The notes below the pieces were generated by a model. The model did not search any database. It was given only the letters and a program-made list of their open reading frames with translations, and was not told where the DNA came from. A stretch of 14,047 nt of DNA from an uncultured Actinomycetospora sp. (lineage in GTDB: Bacteria; Actinomycetota; Actinomycetes; Mycobacteriales; Pseudonocardiaceae), in contig CADCTH010000600.1 of the NCBI GenBank assembly GCA_902805495.1, positions 1 through 14,047 on the forward strand, read 5' to 3'. The translations under genes and the position numbers were made by a program. Below, piece after piece: positions 1-9,120 of the stretch. Position 1 is the stretch's first letter, and every line of letters starts with the position of its first letter.

Positions 1-2
1 CC

Positions 3-338
3 TCAGCGCTCGAAGCGCTTCGCCACGTCGTCGGCGACGTCCGAGACGACCCGCGCCGCGGCGCCGGCGGCGCCCTCGGCCTGCTCCTTGGCCGCCCCGG
101 CGACCTCGGCGGCCTTCTCCCCCGCCTGCTCGGCGGCGAGCCCGACCTTGTCGGTGATCGAGCCGGGCTCGAACGTCGCGTCCGGGCCCGGGGTCACGAT
201 CGTCTCCTCGCCCGAGTCGAAGCGGATGCGGTACGGCGGCCCGTCCTGGCCGAGCACGGCGACGACCGTGCCGGTCCGGTCGGGGACGTCGGTGTGGTTC
301 GAGTGCATGCGGATGCGGTCGCCCACGGACGCGCTCAC
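3..338 (-). CDS. DUF1918 domain protein with Ala-rich helical tail
   Basis: A 111-residue cytoplasmic protein of unknown function. Residues 1-60 match the DUF1918 pattern seen in actinobacteria: an opening VGDRI, a central DRTGTVVAVLG, a PYRIRFDSGEE strand and a PGPDA turn, suggesting a small SH3-like beta barrel. Residues 61-111 are rich in Ala, Glu and Lys with no Pro and should form a long amphipathic helix; such a tail is not part of the core domain. The GTG start is supported by an AAGGAGG Shine-Dalgarno five bases upstream. The gene lies downstream of the Clp gene on the same strand but behind a strong terminator, so it probably has its own promoter; a TACCGT -10-like box lies at 355-360 without a convincing -35. 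The family is sure, the role is unknown. Confidence 0.85.
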   Translation of the reverse strand: MSASVGDRIRMHSNHTDVPDRTGTVVAVLGQDGPPYRIRFDSGEETIVTPGPDATFEPGSITDKVGLAAEQAGEKAAEVAGAAKEQAEGAAGAAARVVSDVADDVAKRFER

Positions 339-387
339 GGGGTCCTCCTTCGCGACGGTACGGCGGCGAACAGGTACCCGGAAACGA

Positions 388-434
388 GCGAAGGGCCCCT
401 CCGGTCGAGTCGTTCGACCGGAGGGGCCCTTCGC
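388..434 (-). terminator. Perfect 21-bp hairpin terminator after the Clp gene
   Basis: Bases 388-408 and 414-434 are exact reverse complements around a 5-base loop. The structure begins 14 bases past the Clp stop codon. On the minus strand it is followed by TCGTTTCC, a short T-containing tract, so it fits an intrinsic terminator for the Clp transcript. It separates Clp from the DUF1918 gene. Confidence 0.85.
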
Positions 435-448
435 CGGGATCGCGCGAG

Positions 449-3013
<2,565 letters not shown>

Positions 3014-3089
3014 GAAGCTCCTCAGTGGGTCCACGCCGGCGGGTGACGCCGGCACTGACGGGGTCAGCAACGACGGCGGGACATTCATT

Positions 3090-3110
3090 CCTGAGTCGTG
3101 CCGACTCAAC
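3090..3110 (-). promoter_or_regulatory. HAIR-like HspR operator upstream of the Clp gene
   Basis: Read on the minus strand, this is TTGAGT-N7-ACTCA with flanking bases that match the HAIR consensus CTTGAGT-N7-ACTCAAG at 12 of 14 defined positions. It lies 77 bases upstream of the chosen Clp start, in the divergent spacer with the oxidoreductase gene. HAIR is the known binding site of the heat-shock repressor HspR in actinobacteria, where it controls dnaK and clpB. The TTGAGT half could serve as a -35 element, but I see no clear -10. Confidence 0.75.
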
Positions 3111-3198
3111 TCGTGACGCAGGCCATGAGTCGACCGCGCTCACGGCCGGGCTACCCGGGTCACGGCGTGGTCACGCGCACGCGGGGAACCCGGGGCTC

Positions 3199-4215
3199 AT
3201 GAGCACCGTGACCGCCCGCGAGGTCCACCTCGCCCGCCGCCCCTCGGGGATGCCCGATCCCGACGACTTCGCGCTCGTCGACCGCGAGCTCGGCGAGCCG
3301 GGCGACGGGGAGGTCCTCGTCGCCAACCACCACTTCTCGGTCGACCCCTACATGCGCGGCCGGATGAACGACGTCCCGTCCTACGTCGCGCCGTTCCGCG
3401 TGGGCGAGGCCATGGACGGGCGGGCGGTCGGCGAGGTGGTGGCGAGCAACAGCGACGAGGTGGCGGTGGGCGACCTCGTCACGAGCAACCTGGCCTGGCG
3501 CACCCACGGGATCGTCCCGGCGCGGCAGGTGCAGAAGGTCGCGGCGCCCGAGGGCGTGAGCCCGTCGGCGTACCTCGGCGTGCTGGGCGCGCCCGGGCTC
3601 ACCGCGTGGGTGGGCCTGCTGGACAAGGCCTCGTTCCGCGCGGGCGACGCGGTGTTCGTCTCCGGGGCCGCCGGCGCGGTCGGCAGCCTCGTCGGGCAGC
3701 TCGCGAAGCTCAAGGGCGCGTCGCGGGTGGTCGGCAGCGCCGGCAGCGCGGACAAGGTGCGCTGGCTGACCGAGGAGCTCGGCTTCGACGCGGCGTTCAA
3801 CTACAAGGACGGGCCCGTCGTCGACCAGCTGCGCGCGGCCATGCCCGACGGCCTGGACTGCTACTTCGACAACGTCGGCGCCGACCACCTCGAGGCGGCC
3901 ATCGCCTGCGCCAACGACTTCGCCCGCGTCGCGGCCTGCGGCGCGATCGCGCACTACAACGACACCGATGAGAACCCGACGCCGGGGCCGGCCAACCTCT
4001 TCCAGATCGTCAAGAAGCGCCTGTCGATCCAGGGCTTCATCGTCACCGACTCGCTGGACCGGATGCGCCCGTTCCTCGAGGAGGTCACGCCGTGGGTCGC
4101 CGAGGGCCGGGTGAAGTTCTCGGAGACCGTCGTGGAGGGCATCGACCGGGCCGTCGAGGGCTTCCGCGGCATGCTCCGGGGCGAGAACACCGGGAAGATG
4201 ATCATCAAGGTGTAG
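3199..4215 (+). CDS. NADP-dependent oxidoreductase, CurA/YncB-like medium-chain reductase
   Basis: A 338-residue zinc-free medium-chain dehydrogenase/reductase that would reduce the double bond of alpha,beta-unsaturated ketones or aldehydes with NADPH; the natural substrate is unknown. Family marks: VDPYMRGRM near residues 48-56, GEAMDGRAVGEV (69-80), GLTAWVGL (133-140), the nucleotide-binding VSGAAGAVGSLVGQLAK (154-170), and YFDNVGADHL near 222-231. There are no zinc-ligand cysteines, as expected for this group. Length fits the usual 335-345 residues. The ATG at 3199 gives the standard N-terminus, though its ribosome site is weak (CGGGG); the frame is open further upstream but that part has no family similarity. 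The gene is divergent from Clp and heads a run of three same-strand genes; the next begins 60 bases later. A role in detoxifying reactive carbonyls is plausible but inferred. Confidence 0.92.
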   Translation: MSTVTAREVHLARRPSGMPDPDDFALVDRELGEPGDGEVLVANHHFSVDPYMRGRMNDVPSYVAPFRVGEAMDGRAVGEVVASNSDEVAVGDLVTSNLAWRTHGIVPARQVQKVAAPEGVSPSAYLGVLGAPGLTAWVGLLDKASFRAGDAVFVSGAAGAVGSLVGQLAKLKGASRVVGSAGSADKVRWLTEELGFDAAFNYKDGPVVDQLRAAMPDGLDCYFDNVGADHLEAAIACANDFARVAACGAIAHYNDTDENPTPGPANLFQIVKKRLSIQGFIVTDSLDRMRPFLEEVTPWVAEGRVKFSETVVEGIDRAVEGFRGMLRGENTGKMIIKV

Positions 4216-4275
4216 GTGATCCGGTCGTGCCCGGGGCGTCGTTTCGGGACGCGACGCCACCGGGCAGCCGGACCC

Positions 4276-5457
4276 ATGCGCGCACTGACATGGCAGGGAC
4301 AGCAGGACGTCCGCGTCGAGACCGTGCCGGACCCGACGATCCAGCAGCCGACCGACGCGATCATCAAGGTCACGAGCACCGCGATCTGCGGCTCCGACCT
4401 GCACCTCTACGAGGTGCTCGGGCCGTTCCTCGACCCGGGCGACATCCTGGGCCACGAGCCGATGGGCGTCGTCGAGGAGGTCGGCTCCGACACCGGTGAC
4501 CTGGAGGTGGGCGACCGCGTCGTCATCCCGTTCAACATCAGCTGCGGGCACTGCTGGATGTGCGAGCGCCAGTGGTTCGCCCAGTGCGAGACCACCCAGA
4601 ACCGCGACCAGGGGATGGGCGCCTCGCTGTTCGGCTACACGAAGCTCTACGGGCAGGTCGCGGGCGGGCAGGCCGAGTACCTGCGCGTCCCGCAGGCGCA
4701 GTTCGGGCCGATCAAGGTGCCCGAGGGCCCGGCCGACGAGCGCTTCCTCTACCTCTCCGACGTGCTGCCCACCGCCTGGCAGGCCGTCGCCTACGCGCGG
4801 ATCCCCGACGGCGGCAGCGTCGCGGTCTTCGGGCTCGGCCCGATCGGGCAGATGGCCGCGCGGATCGCCCGCCACCAGGGCTTCCGGGTCATCGCCGTGG
4901 ACAGCGTCCCGGAGCGCAACGCGATGGCGCGCCGCCACGGCATCGAGGTCGTCGACGCGAGCACCGTCGACGACGTCACCACGGCCATCCGCGACCTCAC
5001 CGACGGCCGCGGCACCGACTCCGTGATCGACGCGGTGGGCATGGAGGCGCACGGCGGCTCCGCGATCCCGCAGCTCGCGCAGAAGATGGCCAGCAAGCTG
5101 CCCAGCGCGATCTCCGCGCCGCTGATGCAGGTGGCCGGCGTCGACCGCACCGCCGCGCTCGTGGCCTGCGTCGACGCGGTGCGCCGCGCCGGCACGGTGT
5201 AGCTGTCCGGCGTCTACGGCGGCACGGCCGACCCGATCAACATGCTGAAGATGTTCGACAAGGGCATCGAGCTGACGATGGGCCAGGCGCACGTCAAGCG
5301 CTGGATCCCGGACATCATGCCGCTGCTCACCGACGAGGACCCGCTCGGCGTGCACGACCTCGAGACCCACCGCCTGCCGCTCGAGTCGGCGGCCCACGGG
5401 TACGAGATCTTCCAGAAGAAGCAGGACGAGTGCATCAAGGTCGTCCTCGCGCCGTGA
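4276..5457 (+). pseudogene. Zinc-dependent alcohol dehydrogenase interrupted by an in-frame TAG
   Basis: A glutathione-independent formaldehyde-dehydrogenase-like zinc alcohol dehydrogenase. It starts MRALTWQG at the ATG of 4276. Catalytic zinc ligands are C38, H60 and E61; the structural zinc set is C90, C93, C96 and C104; the Rossmann motif GLGPIG is at 186-191. Codon 309 (5200-5202) is TAG, which would end the protein at 308 residues. The same frame stays open from 5203 to 5457 and encodes the missing C-terminus, beginning LSGVYGGTADP and ending at TGA, giving the family length of about 392. Related enzymes usually read GTVSxSGVYGG here, so one base change from a serine codon TCG explains the stop. 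TAG is an ordinary terminator in neighbouring genes, so recoding is unlikely. The break removes the last 84 residues and probably the activity, unless it is a sequencing error. The GTG at 4216 is a less likely start. Confidence 0.88.
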
Positions 5458-6272
5458 GCACACCGTCCACGGGCGCCTCGGAGCCGTCCCTGACGTTCAT
5501 CGGGACGGCGACGACGCTGCTGCTGTGCGCGGGGATGACGGTCCTCACCGACCCGAACTTCCTGCACCGCGGGCAGCGCGCCTACCTCGGCTACGGGCTC
5601 TGGTCGCGCCGGCGCACCGAGCCGTACCTGACGCCCGCCCAGCTGCCCGGTCTCGACGGCGTCGTGCTCTCGCACCTGCACGGCGACCACTGGGACCGGG
5701 TGGCCCGGCGGGGTCTCGACCGGTCGCTGCCGATCGTCACGACGCCGGCGGCGGCGCGGACGCTCCAGTCGCGCCAGCGCTTCCGCCGGGCCACCGGCCT
5801 GGAGACGTGGGAGCAGCACACGCTGCTCGGTCCGGGGGGCGCGACGCTGCGGGTGACGGCGCTGCCCGGCATCCACGCGCCGCGCCCGCTGACCCGCCTG
5901 CTGCCACCGGTGATGGGCAGCCTGCTGGAGTTCTCCGACCCGTCCGGGGAGGTCGTGCGCCGCATCTACGTCTCCGGCGACACGCTGCCCTTCGAGGGCA
6001 TCCGGACCATCCGCGAGCACATCGGGGAGGTCGACCGCGCCGTCCTGCACCTCGGCGGGACGACGCTGCCCGGCGGGCTGGTCGTGACGATGGACGGGCG
6101 CATGGGCGCCGACGTGCTGGAGACCATCGCGCCGCGGCGCGCGACGCCGATCCACTACGACGACTACGGCGTCTTCCGCTCGCCGTTGTCCGACTTCCTC
6201 GGCGAGGTCGAGCGCCGCGGGTGGGACGACCGCGTCGACGTCGTGCGGCGCGGGGAGACGATCGCCCTCTAG
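5454..6272 (+). CDS. Metallo-beta-lactamase-fold hydrolase (UlaG/Lactamase_B_2-like)
   Basis: A 272-residue cytoplasmic metal-dependent hydrolase of the MBL superfamily; the substrate is not predictable. The metal-binding HxHxDH signature is present as SHLHGDH with H74, H76, D78 and H79. Further likely ligands are H141, D176 (in VSGDT) and H234 (in PIHYDDY), so the two-metal site looks complete. The opening LTFIGTATTLL and LTDPNFL resemble the UlaG-like branch. The GTG start overlaps the stop of the alcohol dehydrogenase as GTGA, which argues for translational coupling; there is no strong independent ribosome site. The premature TAG upstream may therefore lower its expression. Its stop overlaps that of the convergent HxlR gene. 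The fold is certain, the function unknown. Confidence 0.9.
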   Translation: MSTPSTGASEPSLTFIGTATTLLLCAGMTVLTDPNFLHRGQRAYLGYGLWSRRRTEPYLTPAQLPGLDGVVLSHLHGDHWDRVARRGLDRSLPIVTTPAAARTLQSRQRFRRATGLETWEQHTLLGPGGATLRVTALPGIHAPRPLTRLLPPVMGSLLEFSDPSGEVVRRIYVSGDTLPFEGIRTIREHIGEVDRAVLHLGGTTLPGGLVVTMDGRMGADVLETIAPRRATPIHYDDYGVFRSPLSDFLGEVERRGWDDRVDVVRRGETIAL

Positions 6273-6736
6273 CTCGCGGACATCCGCGCGGCGATCTCGG
6301 CCGGCATCCCCGGCCCGGGGACGGCGCGCAGCTCGGCCGGGTCGTTCACCTCGCCGCAGGTGTCGCAGACGAGGCGCTGCGCGACGCTCCCGCCGCAGCC
6401 CGCGTGCATATAGAGCACGGGCGGGCCGTCGGGGGCGAGGTGGCGGTCGCCCCACGCGGTGAGCGCGACGACCACGGTGGCGAGCTCGCGGCCCTGCTCG
6501 GTCAGCGCGTACTCGGCGCCGTCGGGACCCGTGCGCTCCATGATCCCGGCGTCGACGAAGCCGTCGAGGCGCTTGGCGAGCACGTTCGTCGCGATCCCGA
6601 GCGAGCGGAAGTCGCCGAAGCGCCGCGCACCGGCGAACAGCGCCTTGCGCACGATCAGCAGGCTCCACCGCTCCCCGACGACCTCGAGGGCGCGAGCGGC
6701 GGAGCACACCTCCGCGTCGTAGGTCCGTCCGAGCAC
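6269..6736 (-). CDS. HxlR-family winged helix-turn-helix transcriptional regulator
   Basis: A 155-residue DNA-binding regulator. Residues 8-100 carry the HxlR winged-helix pattern: C11, LEVVGERWSLLIVR (18-30), FGDFRSLGIATNVLAKRL (40-57) and YALTEQGREL (76-85). The C-terminal part (109-136) has H111, C114, C124 and C127, a spacing that could hold a metal. The GTG start is the only one before an in-frame upstream TAG. It has no SD, and TAGCCT lies six bases upstream with TTGCGT 18 bases before that, which would suit a leaderless transcript. It converges on the MBL gene and follows the MaoC gene on the same strand, separated by a pair of dyads (6801-6853). Such regulators often act on themselves or close neighbours; the target and signal are unknown. 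Confidence 0.88.
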   Translation of the reverse strand: MLGRTYDAEVCSAARALEVVGERWSLLIVRKALFAGARRFGDFRSLGIATNVLAKRLDGFVDAGIMERTGPDGAEYALTEQGRELATVVVALTAWGDRHLAPDGPPVLYMHAGCGGSVAQRLVCDTCGEVNDPAELRAVPGPGMPAEIAARMSAS

Positions 6737-6800
6737 GGGCCGAGGCTACGGACGCGGGCTTGCATCACGCAACTCGTCCTCCTGGGCCTCGGCCCGGGAT

Positions 6801-6853
6801 GGAGCGAACGCGCCGTTCGTACGCCTAGAAGCAACGAACAGCGCGTTCGCTCC
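6801..6853. repeat. 20-base inverted repeat holding two dyads, operator or terminator
   Basis: Bases 6801-6820 and 6834-6853 are reverse complements with one mismatch and a 13-base spacer. Each arm is itself a near-palindrome: CGAACG-CGC-CGTTCG at 6805-6819 is perfect, and CGAACAGCGCGTTCG at 6835-6849 has one mismatched pair. The dyad centres are 30 bases apart, about three helical turns. The element lies 17 bases past the MaoC stop and 64 bases before the HxlR start, so it may be a hairpin terminator of the thiolase operon, an HxlR operator, or both. No T tract follows; a second small hairpin (6781-6798) does. Confidence 0.6.
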
Positions 6854-6870
6854 GCCGAGGGTGGGCGAGG

Positions 6871-7743
6871 TCAGGCGTCGCGCAGCGTCAGGAGCAGGTG
6901 GTCCTTGCCCTTGGTGCTCACGAGCTTCGCGTCCCACCCGCCGTCGACGGCGGCGGTGTGGAAGTACGCCTTCGAGGGCGCGCGGACCGGGGCCCTGAAC
7001 ACGACGTCGACGGTGAACGCCGGGCCGTGGCGGCCGGCGAGGGCGGCGAGCGCCCGGGCCTTGGTCCACATGCCGTGGGCGATCACGCCGGGCATCCCGA
7101 ACGCCTTGGCCGCGAGGCCGTTGACGTGGATCGGGTTCACGTCGCCCGACACCGCGGCGTAGCGGCGCCCGATGTCGCCGGGCACCGTCCAGATCGCGTG
7201 CGGGAGCCGGCCCACGTGCGGGTCGGGCTCCGGCGGCGCGGCGGGCACCCCGTCAGCGCCGTCGGCGCCCTCGGGGGCCGGGGCGCCGCGCACGAAGTAG
7301 GTGCTGCGCGAGCCCCAGATCTCGGCGTCGTCCTGGTCGACCACCGCGGTCACGAGGTCGACCTGCGCGCCCTTGGGGTGGGCGGCCAGGCGGTCGGCGT
7401 GCACCGCGACCCGCAGCGGCTCGCCCACCTCGGGCGGGCGGGCCTGGGTGATGACGTTGCGCAGGTGCACCATGCCCGGGGCGGGCAGCGGGAACTCGCG
7501 GTCGGTCATCAGCCGCATCTGCAGGGGGAACGCCAGCATGTGCGGGTAGGTCGGCGGGACGACGCCGCCGACACCGAACCCGCAGACGTGGGCGTAGTCG
7601 GCGACGGCGTCGGCGTCGATGCGCACGCCGGGCAGGTCCAGCCGGCGGTCGGGCAGCGTCGCGCCGCCCGAGCGCGCCGTCAGCAGCGCCCGCCCGTAGA
7701 GCAGGCCCAGGGTGGGCGGGCCGTCGAGCGTCTCGACCGCCAT
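6871..7743 (-). CDS. htdX: MaoC-family double-hotdog enoyl-CoA hydratase 2 (HtdX-like)
   Basis: A 290-residue enzyme expected to add water to trans-2-enoyl-CoA (or acyl-ACP) to give the (3R)-hydroxyacyl product, or to do the reverse. The C-terminal hotdog carries the hydratase-2 motif SGDVNPIHVN with D201 and H206, followed by GMPGVIAHGMW. The N-terminal half (about 35-150) looks like a second, degenerate hotdog, and an acidic Pro/Ala-rich linker (154-175) joins them. The ATG at 7743 shares one base with the FabG TGA (TGATG) and has GGGGG four bases upstream; a GTG three bases earlier is too close to that site. It is the last gene of the thiolase-FabG-MaoC operon. Gene order and length resemble mycobacterial htdX (Rv0241c) beside fabG4. 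The symbol is by analogy. Confidence 0.9.
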   Translation of the reverse strand: MAVETLDGPPTLGLLYGRALLTARSGGATLPDRRLDLPGVRIDADAVADYAHVCGFGVGGVVPPTYPHMLAFPLQMRLMTDREFPLPAPGMVHLRNVITQARPPEVGEPLRVAVHADRLAAHPKGAQVDLVTAVVDQDDAEIWGSRSTYFVRGAPAPEGADGADGVPAAPPEPDPHVGRLPHAIWTVPGDIGRRYAAVSGDVNPIHVNGLAAKAFGMPGVIAHGMWTKARALAALAGRHGPAFTVDVVFRAPVRAPSKAYFHTAAVDGGWDAKLVSTKGKDHLLLTLRDA

Positions 7744-9116
7744 CACGCCCCCAGGTAGTTCTGGCAGTCGACGCGCAGGAACTGCCCGTTGACGGCGTAC
7801 GAGGCGCCCTGGGCGAACCAGGCGATCGTCTCGGCGACGTCGACGGGCAGCCCGCCCTGGGTCATCGACGACAGCCGCCGGCCGGCCTCGCGCGTGCCGA
7901 CGGGCATGGCCTTGGTCATGTCGGTCTCGATGAAGCCCGGCGCGACGGCGTTGATCGTCGCGTCCTTCTCCACGAGCAGCGGCGCGGTGGCGTCGACCAT
8001 GCCGATGACGCCGGCCTTCGAGGCGCCGTAGCTGGTCTGGCCGCGGTTGCCGGCGATGCCGGCCATCGACGACACGGTGACGATGCGCCCGCCGCGGTGG
8101 AACACGTCGGACGACAGCAGCGCGTCGTTGATCTTCAGCTGCGACTCCAGGTTCACCGCGATCACCGAGTTCCAGCGGTCGCGGTCCTGGTTGGCCAGCA
8201 GCTTGTCGCGGGTGATGCCGGCGTTGTGCACGACGACGTCGAGCCCGCCGTGGCGCCGCGCGTGCTCGAGCAGCGTGTCGGCGGCGTGGTCGGCCGTGAT
8301 GTCGAGCTGCAGCGCGCTGCCGCCGATGTCGTTGGCGGTGCGGGCCAGGGCGTCGCCCGAGGCCGGCACGTCGACGCAGATCACGGTGGCGCCGTCGCGG
8401 CGCAGCGTCGCCGCCGCCGCCGCGCCGATGCCGCTCGAGGCCCCGGTGACCACGGCGGTGCGCCCGGCGAGGGGCTTGTCCCAGTCGACGTGCTGACTCG
8501 ACCCGGAGAACCCGGGCACGGTGCCGACGTCGAGGCGCTGGCCGTGCACGAACGCCGAGCGCGACGAGAGGAAGAAGCGCAGCGTCGACTCGACGTCGTT
8601 CTCGGCACCGTCGGCGACGTGCACGAGGTTGACCGTCGCGCCGTAGCGGGCCTCCTTGGCCGCCGAGCGCACCAGGCCCTCGAGGGCGCGGCGGGCCGCG
8701 CGGACCGCGGGCGCCGCGGCCTCGGCCGGCACGTCACCGATGACCAGGACGCGCCCCGACGGGCCGATCCGGCGCATCACCGGGGTGAGGAACGCCTGCA
8801 CCTCGGCGAGGTCCATCGGTCCGGAGAGCCCGGTCGCGTCGACGATGCCGGCGGCGACCTTCGAGCTCGAGCTCCCGCCGCCGACCGGGGCGTTCGGGTC
8901 GTCGTGGACCTCGATGCCCAGGTCGGTGAGCAGCGAGCGCACGACCTTGGCCACCCGGCCGTCGGCGGTCGCCGTGCCCAGCAGGGCCGGACCGGAGAGC
9001 AGGGGCTGGCCCGGCTCGTAGCGGCGCAGCCGCGGCACCGGGGGCAGCCCCACGGAGCCGGCGATCGACTTGCCGAACGACGAGTTGACGAAGTCGGAGT
9101 ACCAGTCGTTGGACAT
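7743..9116 (-). CDS. fabG4: High-molecular-weight 3-oxoacyl-(ACP/CoA) reductase, FabG4 type
   Basis: A 457-residue two-domain short-chain dehydrogenase. Residues 1-210 form the N-terminal flavodoxin-like domain found in HMwFabG proteins, without a catalytic motif. Residues 215-457 form the SDR domain with TGASSGIG (224-231), NAG (298-300), S350, Y363 and K367, so the catalytic set is intact. The ending, with NGQFLRVDC, is typical. Mycobacterial FabG4 (Rv0242c, 454 residues) is known to be NADH-dependent and to act on 3-oxoacyl-CoA, so this enzyme could interconvert (3R)-hydroxyacyl- and 3-oxoacyl-CoA. The ATG at 9116 begins four bases after the thiolase stop, with GGAGG inside the last thiolase codons. 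In the operon it would work between the MaoC hydratase and the thiolase. Confidence 0.94.
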   Translation of the reverse strand: MSNDWYSDFVNSSFGKSIAGSVGLPPVPRLRRYEPGQPLLSGPALLGTATADGRVAKVVRSLLTDLGIEVHDDPNAPVGGGSSSSKVAAGIVDATGLSGPMDLAEVQAFLTPVMRRIGPSGRVLVIGDVPAEAAAPAVRAARRALEGLVRSAAKEARYGATVNLVHVADGAENDVESTLRFFLSSRSAFVHGQRLDVGTVPGFSGSSQHVDWDKPLAGRTAVVTGASSGIGAAAAATLRRDGATVICVDVPASGDALARTANDIGGSALQLDITADHAADTLLEHARRHGGLDVVVHNAGITRDKLLANQDRDRWNSVIAVNLESQLKINDALLSSDVFHRGGRIVTVSSMAGIAGNRGQTSYGASKAGVIGMVDATAPLLVEKDATINAVAPGFIETDMTKAMPVGTREAGRRLSSMTQGGLPVDVAETIAWFAQGASYAVNGQFLRVDCQNYLGA

Positions 9117-9120
9117 CTTC

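Noticed and set aside
3014..3109. Longer Clp N-terminus from a TTG at 3109 or ATG at 3088
   Set aside because: The TTG lies within the HAIR operator and neither start has a good ribosome site; the ATG at 3013 has GAGGAG and the family-like opening.
5200..5202. TAG as a recoded sense codon (pyrrolysine or reassigned)
   Set aside because: TAG closes the oxidoreductase, MBL, HxlR and thiolase genes in the same window, and no recoding genes or stem-loop are apparent; the family has serine here.
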